A stretch of 64,000 bases of DNA from Achromobacter spanius (GTDB taxonomy: Bacteria > Pseudomonadota > Gammaproteobacteria > Burkholderiales > Burkholderiaceae_B), in NCBI RefSeq assembly GCF_003994415.1, contig NZ_CP034689.1, forward strand, positions 6,572,001 to 6,636,000. The letters run 5' to 3'. The notes under the pieces are model-generated. The model was not told the origin of the DNA, ran no database searches, and saw nothing but the letters and a program-made list of their open reading frames with translations. Below, piece by piece: positions 17,965-26,188 of this stretch. A program made the translations under genes and the position numbers. The stretch's first letter is position 1. Every line of letters begins with the position of its first letter.

Positions 17965-19290
17965 TTACCGCATCGGCAAACCCGCGCCCTTGAAGTTGGC
18001 CTTCTTGAGCAACGAGTCGTACTGGTGAGACATCATGTAGGCCTGAACCTGTGCCATGAAATCCATCGTCACCACCACAATAATCAACAGAGACGTACCA
18101 CCGAAGTAGAAGGGAACGTTCCAGCGCATCACCAAGAATTCAGGCAACAGGCACACCAAAGTGATGTACAAGGCACCCGCCAGCGTCAGACGCATCAGGA
18201 TCTTGTCGATGTAGCGCGCCGTTTGCTCGCCCGGACGAATACCCGGAACAAACGCACCACTCTTCTTCAGGTTGTCCGCCGTTTCGCGGCTGTTGAACAC
18301 CAGAGCCGTGTAGAAAAAGCAGAAGAAAATAATCGCGACGGAGTACAGCGTGATGTAGAGCGGTTGACGAGGCGACAGGGCCGCAGCCAGGTCACTAAGC
18401 CAGCGCATGTTCTCACTGCTGGAGAACCAGCTCGTGATCGTGGCCGGGAACAGAATGATCGACGATGCGAAAATCGGCGGAATCACCCCTGCCATGTTCA
18501 GCTTCAGCGGCAAATGCGAGCTTTGACCACCGTAGACCTTGTTGCCGACCTGACGCTTGGCGTAGTTCACCGTGATCTTGCGCTGTCCGCGTTCCACGAA
18601 CACCACAAAAGCGGTAACCAGCACCACCAGAGCCACAATGAACAGTGCCGAAAGCACGGACATCGCGTTGGTGCGGACCAGGTCCAACAGTGCAGCCAGC
18701 GCCGCGGGCAGACCCGCAACGATACCTGCGAAGATCAGGATGGAAATCCCGTTGCCCAGACCGCGTTCCGTGATCTGTTCACCCAGCCACATGACGAACA
18801 TGGTGCCGGTGACCAAAGTCACAATGGTCGTGAAGCGAAACAGCATACCCGGATCGATCACCAGTCCCTGTTGGGACTCCAACGCTACCGAAATGCCCAC
18901 TGCTTGCACCAGCGCCAGCACGACTGTGCCGTAGCGGGTGTATTGGGTAATCTTCCGACGACCGGCTTCGCCCTCTTTCTTGAGCGCTTCCAGCGACGGC
19001 ACCACCACCGACATCAACTGCATGATGATGGATGCCGAAATGTACGGCATGATCCCCAGGGCAAAAATCGAGAAACGCGAGAGCGCCCCACCCGAGAACA
19101 TGTTGAACAGGCCCAGGATCCCGCCCTGGTTCTGACGGAACAAGTCCGCCAGCGCATCCGGATTAATACCCGGTACGGGGATGTGTGTACCCAAACGGTA
19201 AACCACCAGAGCGAGCACCAGGAACACAAGACGGCGCTTCAAATCACCGTACCGTGCTCCGGTTTTGCCCAATGCCTGCGCGTTAGCCAC
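17965..19290 (-). CDS. secY: Preprotein translocase subunit SecY
   Basis: Channel-forming subunit of the Sec translocon, 441 residues with ten hydrophobic segments. The N-terminal RLVFLVLALVVYRLGTHIPVPGI, the signature YTRYGTVVLALVQAVGI and the cytoplasmic loop ERGQRKITVNYAKRQVG identify it. It works with SecE, SecG and SecA to export unfolded proteins and insert membrane proteins. It follows rplO by 14 bases in the spc order. Confidence 0.98.
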   Translation of the reverse strand: MANAQALGKTGARYGDLKRRLVFLVLALVVYRLGTHIPVPGINPDALADLFRQNQGGILGLFNMFSGGALSRFSIFALGIMPYISASIIMQLMSVVVPSLEALKKEGEAGRRKITQYTRYGTVVLALVQAVGISVALESQQGLVIDPGMLFRFTTIVTLVTGTMFVMWLGEQITERGLGNGISILIFAGIVAGLPAALAALLDLVRTNAMSVLSALFIVALVVLVTAFVVFVERGQRKITVNYAKRQVGNKVYGGQSSHLPLKLNMAGVIPPIFASSIILFPATITSWFSSSENMRWLSDLAAALSPRQPLYITLYSVAIIFFCFFYTALVFNSRETADNLKKSGAFVPGIRPGEQTARYIDKILMRLTLAGALYITLVCLLPEFLVMRWNVPFYFGGTSLLIIVVVTMDFMAQVQAYMMSHQYDSLLKKANFKGAGLPMR

Positions 19291-19304
19291 TCGTCACCTC
19301 ATGA

Positions 19305-19745
19305 TCAAGCAAGCGAGCCGCCCGCGCCTTCGATGGCGGCGCGAGCGCCGGCCGTCGCGGTAATGCCCTTGAGCACGACCTTGCGCGAGAGTTCACCCGA
19401 CTTGATGACCTTGGCGTAACGAACCGCCTGGCCAATCACGCCAGCCGCCTTGAGCACTTGCACATCGATTTCGTCGATGGGCAGGGCTTGCAGGTCCGAC
19501 AGACGGACTTCGGCGTACAGGTGTTGACCGAGCGGGGTGAAACCACGCTTGGGCAGACGACGCTGCAGCGGCATTTGACCGCCTTCGAAGCCAACCTTAT
19601 GGAAACCGCCCGAGCGCGACTTCTGACCCTTGTGGCCACGGCCGGCGGTTTTACCCAGACCCGAACCGATACCACGGCCGACGCGGCGCTTGGCGTGCTT
19701 GCTGCCCTCAGCGGGCTTCAGCGAATTAAGTTGCATATCCGACAT
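19305..19745 (-). CDS. rplO: 50S ribosomal protein L15
   Basis: Large-subunit assembly protein of 146 residues (E. coli 144). It opens MSDMQLNSLKPAEGSKHAKR and has the glycine- and arginine-rich loop GRGIGSGLGKTAGRGHKGQ that penetrates 23S rRNA. It is placed between rpmD and secY as expected. Confidence 0.98.
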   Translation of the reverse strand: MSDMQLNSLKPAEGSKHAKRRVGRGIGSGLGKTAGRGHKGQKSRSGGFHKVGFEGGQMPLQRRLPKRGFTPLGQHLYAEVRLSDLQALPIDEIDVQVLKAAGVIGQAVRYAKVIKSGELSRKVVLKGITATAGARAAIEGAGGSLA

Positions 19746-19754
19746 GGTGATTCC

Positions 19755-19940
19755 TTAGGCTTCCGAGACGGAAACGAGATAATCCACCTTACGGATCATC
19801 CCACGCACCTCGGGCGTATCGACCAACACGCGGCTGCTGTTGATACGGCCCAAGCCCAAACCGCGAACCGTGTCACGGTGCGATTGCTTGGTACCGATCA
19901 CGGAGCGCACGAGGGTCACTTTGATCTGCTTCTGAGCCAT
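19755..19940 (-). CDS. rpmD: 50S ribosomal protein L30
   Basis: A 61-residue protein (E. coli 59) with the ferredoxin-like L30 pattern KVTLVRSVIGTKQSHRDTVR and LGRINSSRVL. It starts only 3 bases after the rpsE stop, so the two are likely translationally coupled. Confidence 0.97.
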   Translation of the reverse strand: MAQKQIKVTLVRSVIGTKQSHRDTVRGLGLGRINSSRVLVDTPEVRGMIRKVDYLVSVSEA

Positions 19941-19943
19941 GAT

Positions 19944-20465
19944 TTACCCCAGGATTTCTTCGACCGACTTGCCGCGCTTGGCAGCAACATCGGCCGGGGT
20001 CAGGGAAGCGCGCAGACCATTCAACGTGGCGCGAACCATGTTGTAGGGGTTGCTCGAGCCCAGGCTCTTGGCAACCACGTTACGCACACCCATCACTTCA
20101 AAAATAGCGCGCATCGGGCCGCCGGCGATAACGCCAGTACCTTCAGCAGCCGGCGAGATCAGCACGGTAGCGGCGCCATGCTTGCCAACCACGGTGTGGT
20201 GCAGCGTGCCGTTCTTCAGGGCAACCTTGAACATGCCGCGGCGGGCCTGTTCCATTGCCTTCTGGACGGACACCGGCACTTCACGCGCCTTGCCCTTACC
20301 CATGCCGACGCGACCATCGCCATCGCCAACCACGGTCAGCGCGGCAAAGCTCATGGTGCGACCACCCTTGACCACTTTGCTCACGCGGTTGACCGCGATC
20401 ATCTTTTCGCGGAGGCCGTCATCGTTCTCTTTTTCCGCGGCGTTCTTGCCTTGTACTTTAGCCAT
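19944..20465 (-). CDS. rpsE: 30S ribosomal protein S5
   Basis: Small-subunit protein of 173 residues (E. coli 167) with the double-stranded RNA-binding-like N-domain VNRVSKVVKGGRTMSFAAL and the glycine-rich VGDGDGRVGMGKGKAREVP loop known for spectinomycin-resistance and accuracy mutations in other bacteria. I see no departure from the usual sequence in that loop. It lies between rplR and rpmD. Confidence 0.98.
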   Translation of the reverse strand: MAKVQGKNAAEKENDDGLREKMIAVNRVSKVVKGGRTMSFAALTVVGDGDGRVGMGKGKAREVPVSVQKAMEQARRGMFKVALKNGTLHHTVVGKHGAATVLISPAAEGTGVIAGGPMRAIFEVMGVRNVVAKSLGSSNPYNMVRATLNGLRASLTPADVAAKRGKSVEEILG

Positions 20466-20480
20466 TTGACAGATCCTCGC

Positions 20481-20846
20481 TTAGAACTTCAGGCCGGCTT
20501 CACGCGCGGCATCGGCCAGCGCTTTCACGCGGCCATGGTAACGAAAGCCCGAGCGATCGAAAGCGACCAGTTCAATACCGGCAGCCTTGGCCTTTTCGGC
20601 CACGCGCTTGCCAACCAGCGTCGCAGCGGCAGTGTTGCCACCCTGACCGGTTTGGCCGGCCAGTTGCGCACGCACTTCGGCTTCCACCGTCGAGGCGCTG
20701 ACCAGAACGCGATCGCCTTCCGGCGAAATGATGTTGGCGTAGATGTGCTGGTTCGAGCGGAAGACCGAGAGGCGGTGAACGCGCAGCTCGTTGATCTTCC
20801 GGCGGGTCGGAACCGCACGACGCAAACGGGAAACTTTTTTGTCCAT
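20481..20846 (-). CDS. rplR: 50S ribosomal protein L18
   Basis: A 5S rRNA-binding protein of 121 residues (E. coli 117), with the arginine-rich N-terminus SRLRRAVPTRRKINELRVHRLSV and the C-terminal DRSGFRYHGRVKALADAARE. Together with L5 it anchors 5S rRNA in the large subunit. It stands in normal spc order between rplF and rpsE. Confidence 0.98.
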   Translation of the reverse strand: MDKKVSRLRRAVPTRRKINELRVHRLSVFRSNQHIYANIISPEGDRVLVSASTVEAEVRAQLAGQTGQGGNTAAATLVGKRVAEKAKAAGIELVAFDRSGFRYHGRVKALADAAREAGLKF

Positions 20847-20867
20847 GATTCGTCCTTGCGTGCGCCG

Positions 20868-21401
20868 TTATTTCTTCTTGGTTTCTTTGATGACGACGCG
20901 TTCGTCCGAGTAACGCACACCCTTGCCCTTGTAGGGTTCGGGTTCGCGGTACGCGCGGATTTCAGCGGCCATCTGACCGACGACTTGCTTGTTGGCGCCC
21001 TTGATGACGATTTCCGTCTGGGTGGGGCATTCGGCCTTGATACCGGCCGGCAACTGATGCAAAACGTCGTGCGAGAAACCGAGCTGCAGCTTAACGGCAT
21101 CGCCTTGGATCGAGGCGCGGTAACCCACGCCAACCAGGGTCAGCTTGCGCTCGAAGCCCTTGCTCACGCCGGTAACCATATTGGCAACCAGAGCGCGCAC
21201 GGTACCCGACATGGCATTGGCGTGACGAGTTTCGTTGGCGGCGGCAAACGTGAGCTTGCCTTCGTCCATCGCAACCGTGACGTCGCCAGTCAGGGCTTGA
21301 GTCAGGGAGCCCAGCGGGCCCTTGACGGTGATCTGATCCTGCTTGATGTCAGCTTCGACACCCTTGGGCAGTTCGACCGGATACTTAGCGATACGTGACA
21401 T
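20868..21401 (-). CDS. rplF: 50S ribosomal protein L6
   Basis: Large-subunit protein of 177 residues, the same length as E. coli L6, with two repeated alpha/beta domains. The start MSRIAKYPVELPKGVEADI and the C-terminal signature PEPYKGKGVRYSDE are diagnostic. It lies near the GTPase-associated region of the ribosome. Confidence 0.98.
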   Translation of the reverse strand: MSRIAKYPVELPKGVEADIKQDQITVKGPLGSLTQALTGDVTVAMDEGKLTFAAANETRHANAMSGTVRALVANMVTGVSKGFERKLTLVGVGYRASIQGDAVKLQLGFSHDVLHQLPAGIKAECPTQTEIVIKGANKQVVGQMAAEIRAYREPEPYKGKGVRYSDERVVIKETKKK

Positions 21402-21413
21402 TCGAATTTCTCC

Positions 21414-21809
21414 TTAGGCCACGTAGCAAAGCACTTCGCCGCCGACGCCGTTGGCGCGAGCCTTACGGTCGGTCATGACGCCGCGCGAGGTCGAAACGAT
21501 AGCCACGCCCAGGCCGTTCATGACCTGAGGAATGCTGGTACGGCCCTTGTAGATACGCAGACCGGGGCGCGAAACGCGTTCAATGCGCTCGATAACCGGA
21601 CGACCAGCGTAGTACTTCAGGGTGATCTCGAGCTCAGGCTTGGCCTGGGTGCCCTTGATTTCAAAGCTGTCGATGTAGCCTTCGTCTTTCAGCACAGCGG
21701 CAATAGCCGCCTTCAGCTTCGAGGAGGGCATGCTCACCGTAACTTTGTCCACTTGCTGCGCATTGCGAATGCGGGTCAGCATATCGGCGATGGGATCGCT
21801 CATGCTCAT
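21414..21809 (-). CDS. rpsH: 30S ribosomal protein S8
   Basis: A primary 16S rRNA-binding protein of 131 residues (E. coli 130), starting MSMSDPIADMLTRIRNAQ and ending with the conserved STSRGVMTDRKAR and GGEVLCYVA. In E. coli S8 represses spc operon translation by binding the rplE mRNA; that feedback may exist here, but I did not identify a matching mRNA site. Confidence 0.98.
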   Translation of the reverse strand: MSMSDPIADMLTRIRNAQQVDKVTVSMPSSKLKAAIAAVLKDEGYIDSFEIKGTQAKPELEITLKYYAGRPVIERIERVSRPGLRIYKGRTSIPQVMNGLGVAIVSTSRGVMTDRKARANGVGGEVLCYVA

Positions 21810-21819
21810 AATGTATCTC

Positions 21820-22125
21820 CTACCAGCTGGCCTTGGTGATGCCGGGGATTTCGCCCTTCATCGCCATTTCACGCAGTTTGTGACGCGTCAGGCCGAACTT
21901 GCGGAACACACCGCGCGGACGACCGGTGACCACGCAACGGTTACGTTGGCGCGTCGGATTGGCATTGCGCGGCAGCTGTTGCAGCTTGAGCCGAGCTTGG
22001 TAACGTTCTTCGTCGGTCTTCGACTGGTCGTCGATGATCGCCTTCAACTCAGCGCGCTTGGCAGCGAACTTGTCAGCCAGCTTGGCGCGCTTGATGTCGC
22101 GATTGATGAGGGAAAGTTTAGCCAC
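21820..22125 (-). CDS. rpsN: 30S ribosomal protein S14
   Basis: A 101-residue S14 of the long, zinc-free (C-) type: the region QLPRNANPTRQRNRCVVTGR lacks the CXXC pair of the short zinc type. It is a small-subunit head protein. It sits between rplE and rpsH. Confidence 0.98.
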   Translation of the reverse strand: MAKLSLINRDIKRAKLADKFAAKRAELKAIIDDQSKTDEERYQARLKLQQLPRNANPTRQRNRCVVTGRPRGVFRKFGLTRHKLREMAMKGEIPGITKASW

Positions 22126-22137
22126 GTCATCAGCCCC

Positions 22138-22677
22138 TTAGTTACGGAACGGGAAGCTGAAGGCCGTCAACAGCGCCTTGGCTTCTTCGTCGGTCTTCGC
22201 GGAGGTGGTGATGCTGATGTTCAGCCCACGCAGCGCGTCGATCTTGTCGTACTCGATTTCGGGGAAAATGATTTGCTCTTTCACCCCGATGTTGTAGTTG
22301 CCACGGCCGTCGAACGCACGACCCGAGATACCACGGAAGTCGCGCACGCGAGGCAGCGCGACCGCAACGAGGCGATCCAGGAATTCGTACATGCGTTGAC
22401 CACGCAACGTGACCATGCAACCAATCGGGTAGTTTTCGCGGATCTTGAAACCGGCGATAGCCTTCTTGGTCTTCGTCACGACAGGCTTTTGGCCAGCGAT
22501 CTTGGTCAGGTCCGACACCGCGTGTTCGATAACCTTCTTATCGGACACGGCTTCCGAGACACCCATGTTCAGGGTGATCTTGGTGATGCGCGGCACTTCC
22601 ATGACGCTCTTGTAGCCAAACTTGGCCTGCAGGTCGCCAGCGACCTTGCTCTTGTAGAAATCTTGCAAACGAGACAT
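22138..22677 (-). CDS. rplE: 50S ribosomal protein L5
   Basis: A 5S rRNA-binding protein of 179 residues, the same length as in E. coli, with MEVPRITKITLNMGVSEAV and the C-terminal ISITTSAKTDEEAKALLTAF. It forms part of the central protuberance and contacts P-site tRNA. It follows rplX by 12 bases. Confidence 0.98.
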   Translation of the reverse strand: MSRLQDFYKSKVAGDLQAKFGYKSVMEVPRITKITLNMGVSEAVSDKKVIEHAVSDLTKIAGQKPVVTKTKKAIAGFKIRENYPIGCMVTLRGQRMYEFLDRLVAVALPRVRDFRGISGRAFDGRGNYNIGVKEQIIFPEIEYDKIDALRGLNISITTSAKTDEEAKALLTAFSFPFRN

Positions 22678-22689
22678 GTCTATCGCCCC

Positions 22690-23010
22690 TTACGCCTTGG
22701 CGCCGACAACGGCACCATTGGAACGGAACACGCGGACCTTGCGACCGTCGACTTCTTGAACGCCCACGCGGTCGCCACGACCGGTTGCGGGGTTGAAGAG
22801 CGCCACATTCGAGATGTGGATCGGCATGGTCTTTTCGACAATCCCGCCCGGGTTGTTAGCCATCGGGTTGGCTTTCACGTGCTTCTTGGCAACGTTGACA
22901 CCTTCGACCAGGACGTGGTCGGCATCAACACGCGCCAGCACGGTACCGCGACGCTTCTTGTCGCGGCCGGTCAGGACGATGACTTCGTCGCCTTTACGAA
23001 TGTTGTTCAT
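22690..23010 (-). CDS. rplX: 50S ribosomal protein L24
   Basis: An assembly-initiating large-subunit protein of 106 residues (E. coli 104) with the KOW motif near the N-terminus (IRKGDEVIVLTGRDKKRRGT). It binds the 5' end of 23S rRNA early in assembly. It directly follows rplN. Confidence 0.98.
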   Translation of the reverse strand: MNNIRKGDEVIVLTGRDKKRRGTVLARVDADHVLVEGVNVAKKHVKANPMANNPGGIVEKTMPIHISNVALFNPATGRGDRVGVQEVDGRKVRVFRSNGAVVGAKA

Positions 23011-23021
23011 CGTAGGGCTCC

Positions 23022-23390
23022 TTACAGCACTTCCGGGGCCAACGACACGATCTTCATGAACTTCTCGGTACGCAATTCGCGCGTAACGGGTCCGAAGATG
23101 CGGGTGCCGATGGGCTCCAGCTTGGCGTTGAGCAATACGGCGGCATTGCCACCGAACTTAATCAGCGAACCGTCTTTACGGCGCACGCCCTTGGCGGTAC
23201 GAACCACCACGGCATTGTAAATTTCGCCTTTCTTGACGCGTCCGCGCGGAGCCGCATCTTTGACGCTCACCTTGATGATGTCGCCGATACCGGCATAACG
23301 GCGCTTGGAGCCACCGAGCACCTTGATGCACATGACATGACGCGCACCAGTGTTATCGGCCACGTCCAGCGTGGTCTGCATTTGGATCAT
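23022..23390 (-). CDS. rplN: 50S ribosomal protein L14
   Basis: A large-subunit protein of 122 residues (E. coli 123) at the subunit interface, starting MIQMQTTLDVADNTGARHVM and containing KGEIYNAVVVRTAKGVRR. It is the first gene of the spc segment. In most relatives it would follow rpsQ within a few hundred bases; here about 10.9 kb of unrelated genes separates them, and a separate promoter lies 275 bases upstream. Confidence 0.98.
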   Translation of the reverse strand: MIQMQTTLDVADNTGARHVMCIKVLGGSKRRYAGIGDIIKVSVKDAAPRGRVKKGEIYNAVVVRTAKGVRRKDGSLIKFGGNAAVLLNAKLEPIGTRIFGPVTRELRTEKFMKIVSLAPEVL

Positions 23391-23693
23391 GATTTTTCCT
23401 GTTCCAACTTAACTGGAAATACTGTTTTCCCGGGGTTTTCCCCCCGAGGAACTCTGCAATTCCTGCCAGTTTTGGTCCCGTCAGGTCTGCCGCCCTGCTT
23501 TTGTGTTGTAGACCTAGAGCTTTCGCTCTACCTCTGCAACGGGTTGGCAACGCAACGACCCTGGGTTGAAATCCTGCGGGTATTCCCCCAACACGACGAA
23601 TTCAGAAGCTAGCTTTTAGGGCTAAACGTTCCTTAACTCAATCGACAATCTGGGAAAGCTGATCATTCTAGCGTGGTTAATTTTTGAGCGCAA
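23391..23693 (-). promoter_or_regulatory. Promoter and long leader of the rplN (spc) segment
   Basis: On the minus strand a sigma-70-like promoter is seen: -35 TTGCGC (23693-23688), 17-base spacer, -10 TAGAAT (23670-23665), with transcription expected to begin near 23658. This leaves an untranslated leader of about 270 bases before rplN. The leader holds a hairpin with a GAAA tetraloop (stem TAGAGC/GCTCTA at 23515-23530) and a CGGGG/CCCCG hairpin (23431-23446). These could be assembly- or feedback-related, but no known leader family was recognised. Confidence 0.65.
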
Positions 23694-23727
23694 GCACTTT
23701 GTTGGAATGACGCACAAAAGACCACGC

Positions 23728-23742
23728 TCCCCTATAAGGGGA
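23728..23742 (-). terminator. Hairpin after the beta-hydroxylase gene
   Basis: A perfect TCCCCT-ATA-AGGGGA stem-loop lies 20-odd bases after the stop of the beta-hydroxylase gene; on the minus strand GCGTGGTCTTTTG follows. It is a plausible but not strong terminator, placed just before the rplN promoter. Confidence 0.5.
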
Positions 23743-23764
23743 ACGGTTTTCGAGCTATCCGCCC

Positions 23765-24574
23765 CTATTTCTGACGGTAGTAGCCCTTCTCCCAGGCGTC
23801 ATGATTGGCCTTGCCGCGACGGATTTCATCCGTGAACGGCGCCGCTCTGAGCACCAGGCGATTCAGCCATTTTACCGGAACCCGGCAGGGGCGTTCAAAG
23901 TCGACAAACAACACGGCCCGCAGGCCTGGCGTGTCGTTGTGGACCTGATGGGGATAAAGGTCGTCAAACACCACCGCCTGACCTTCCTGCCAGTGGTAGC
24001 GTTCGTCCCCGACTTCGATCCAGCACCGTTCGGCAGGTTCCGGTACGACCAGGCCCAAGTGCAGGCGCAGTACGCCGTTGTAGGGGCCAGTGTGCAGCGG
24101 GATGCGCTTGCCCGGTTCCAGTATCGAGAAGAACGCGCTTCGAATACCGGGTATGCCCTGCAGGGCGAGGGCGGTCTCCGGGCAGCGCGCCAGGTTGCGC
24201 TCGGAACGCAGACCGTAGCCCATGAATACAAACGTCTTCCATTGGTCGTCGGACGTGATCATCCCGACGTCCGGGGATATCTCGTGAAACGCCGGCAGAT
24301 GCTGACGTTCGGCCAGCAATTCGGTGAGTTCGGCACGGATCGCCGGAGTGCGGGCCTCTAATTCTGGAATCCACGGGAACTGGCTGTTCTGGAAGATCGG
24401 CTTGTCGCCCACCAGCGATGCCCGTGCTATCCGGTGGCGCAACCAATCGATAAAGCGAAACAGCAAGCGGGAATACAGACTGGGTTTGTTGCCGGGAAGC
24501 GGCGCATCAACGGGTTGCACGATGGGGATGGAATCAGGCTGCGTAAGAGGGCCCCATTGTGTCCAAGCATGCAT
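23765..24574 (-). CDS. Aspartyl/asparaginyl beta-hydroxylase family dioxygenase (AspH/LpxO-like)
   Basis: A 2-oxoglutarate- and iron-dependent hydroxylase of about 269 residues. The double-stranded beta-helix core shows IPLHTGPYNGVLRLHLGLVVP and FDDLYPHQVHNDT, giving iron ligands near H161 and H209. The first motif is HTG rather than the HxD of most family enzymes, as in animal AspH, which manages with two histidines. The N-terminal part IDWLRHRIARAS could contact membrane, as in LpxO lipid A hydroxylases. The target, protein or lipid A, is not determinable. I start at ATG 24574; an upstream ATG at 24646 adds 24 residues lying in the divergent promoter area. Confidence 0.8.
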   Translation of the reverse strand: MHAWTQWGPLTQPDSIPIVQPVDAPLPGNKPSLYSRLLFRFIDWLRHRIARASLVGDKPIFQNSQFPWIPELEARTPAIRAELTELLAERQHLPAFHEISPDVGMITSDDQWKTFVFMGYGLRSERNLARCPETALALQGIPGIRSAFFSILEPGKRIPLHTGPYNGVLRLHLGLVVPEPAERCWIEVGDERYHWQEGQAVVFDDLYPHQVHNDTPGLRAVLFVDFERPCRVPVKWLNRLVLRAAPFTDEIRRGKANHDAWEKGYYRQK

Positions 24575-24712
24575 GGCCTTGCAAGGCTCGGCCCGTGGAT
24601 TGGCTCCAATCTCGCAATGCGGATTGGACCTCCCCGCCACGCGCAAGCTGGTTTAGACTGGCGTGGGCGATCGCGATCGCACTCCACTTCTATTTCGCAA
24701 GGAACGACAGGC

Positions 24713-26140
24713 ATGTATGAACAGTTGGCGCTGTATATCGACGGCGAATTCATCTCCGGCGAGGGTAGGCGCACCCAGGACGTCATCAACCCGGCCACGC
24801 TGGAAGTGCTTGGCCAGCTGCCTCACGCCACCGAAGCGGATCTGGACCGTGCGCTAGCCGCCGCCCAGCGCGCGTTCGAATCGTGGAAGAAGTCTTCTCC
24901 CATGGATCGTTCCGCCATCCTGCGCAAGGTGGCCACGCTGTCGCGTGAGCGCGCCAAGGAAATCGGCCGCAACATGACCTTGGACCAGGGCAAGCCGCTG
25001 GCCGAAGCCGTGGGCGAAGTTACCTCCTGCGCCGAACACGCTGACTGGCACGCCGAAGAATGCCGCCGCATCTACGGCCGCGTGGTCCCGCCCCGCAACC
25101 CGGACGTGCGCCAGTTCGTCGTGCGTGAACCCATCGGCGTGTGCGCCGCGTTCACGCCCTGGAACTTCCCGTACAACCAGGCCATCCGCAAGATTGCCGC
25201 CGCGCTCGGCGCCGGTTGCACGGTGGTGCTGAAGGGTCCGGAAGATTCGCCCAGCGCCGTCATGGCGATTGCCCGCATGTTCCACGACGCCGGCCTGCCC
25301 AAGGGCTGCCTGAACATCGTCTGGGGCGAGCCCGCCAAGATTTCCGACTATCTGATCCGTTCGCCGATCGTGCGCAAGGTGTCGTTCACTGGCTCCGTGC
25401 CGGTGGGCAAGCAACTGGCCGCGCTGGCCGGCGCGCACATGAAGCGCGTCACCATGGAATTGGGCGGCCATTCGCCCGTGCTGGTGTTCGACGATGCCGA
25501 CATCGACCGCGCCGCTGAAATGCTGGCCAAGTTCAAGGTCCGCAACGCCGGTCAGGTTTGCGTGTCACCCACCCGCTTCTACGTGCAGGAAGGCGCCTAC
25601 GAACAGTTCCTGGCGCGCTTCTCAGACGTGCTGAAGAACATCAAGGTAGGCGACGGCCTGGAAGCCGGTACCGACATGGGCCCGCTGGCGCATGAACGCC
25701 GCGTGCCCGCCATGAGCGCCTTCATCGACGACGCCAAGAAGCACGGCGGCAAGGTCGTGGTCGGCGGCGGCCCGCTGGACCGCAAGGGCTTCTTCTTCGC
25801 CCCCACGGTCGTGACGGAATTGCCCGACGACTCGATGCTGATGACCGAAGAACCCTTCGGCCCCGTGGCGCCGGTGGTCCGTTTCAAGGACACCGATGAA
25901 GTGCTGCGCCGCGCCAACAGCCTGCCGTTCGGCCTGTCGTCGTACGTCTTCACGAACTCGCTGAAGACGGCAACCAAGGTGTCGAACGGCCTGGAAGCCG
26001 GCATGGTCAACATCAACCACTTCGGCAGCGCGCTGGCCGAGACGCCGTTCGGTGGCATCAAGGACAGCGGCATCGGCAGCGAAGGCGGCCTGGAAACGTT
26101 TGACGGTTACCTCGTCACGAAATTCATCACGCACATCTGA
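24713..26140 (+). CDS. NAD(P)-dependent aldehyde dehydrogenase, succinate-semialdehyde dehydrogenase-like
   Basis: A 475-residue aldehyde dehydrogenase with complete catalytic residues: N151 in FTPWNFP, E249 in VTMELGGHSP and nucleophile C283 in GQVCVSPTR, plus the Rossmann glycine in FTGSVPVG. Overall it resembles GabD-type enzymes that oxidise succinate semialdehyde or similar short aldehydes, but the cofactor lysine segment reads VLKGPEDSP instead of the common KPSE, so cofactor and substrate are uncertain. AAGGA lies 9 bases before the ATG. It is a single-gene unit between divergent neighbours and ends in a strong terminator. Confidence 0.88.
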   Translation: MYEQLALYIDGEFISGEGRRTQDVINPATLEVLGQLPHATEADLDRALAAAQRAFESWKKSSPMDRSAILRKVATLSRERAKEIGRNMTLDQGKPLAEAVGEVTSCAEHADWHAEECRRIYGRVVPPRNPDVRQFVVREPIGVCAAFTPWNFPYNQAIRKIAAALGAGCTVVLKGPEDSPSAVMAIARMFHDAGLPKGCLNIVWGEPAKISDYLIRSPIVRKVSFTGSVPVGKQLAALAGAHMKRVTMELGGHSPVLVFDDADIDRAAEMLAKFKVRNAGQVCVSPTRFYVQEGAYEQFLARFSDVLKNIKVGDGLEAGTDMGPLAHERRVPAMSAFIDDAKKHGGKVVVGGGPLDRKGFFFAPTVVTELPDDSMLMTEEPFGPVAPVVRFKDTDEVLRRANSLPFGLSSYVFTNSLKTATKVSNGLEAGMVNINHFGSALAETPFGGIKDSGIGSEGGLETFDGYLVTKFITHI

Positions 26141-26160
26141 TCGGTTTCGACCGTCAGCCA

Positions 26161-26185
26161 AAAAGCCCCGCAAGGGGCTTTTTTT
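26161..26185. terminator. Bidirectional terminator after the aldehyde dehydrogenase
   Basis: Stem AAGCCCC/GGGGCTT with a short GCA loop, flanked by A4 on the left and T7 on the right: a classic plus-strand intrinsic terminator, also usable for the convergent AraC gene, whose stop lies 4 bases away. Confidence 0.88.
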
Positions 26186-26188
26186 CGT

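Noticed and set aside
18025..21398. Long plus-strand open frames opposite secY and the spc ribosomal genes
   Set aside because: Compositional shadows of intact ribosomal genes; no ribosome sites or domains.
23391..23764. A riboswitch or small RNA gene in the rplN leader
   Set aside because: Hairpins are present, but no known riboswitch core was recognised, so only a leader with unknown structure is reported.
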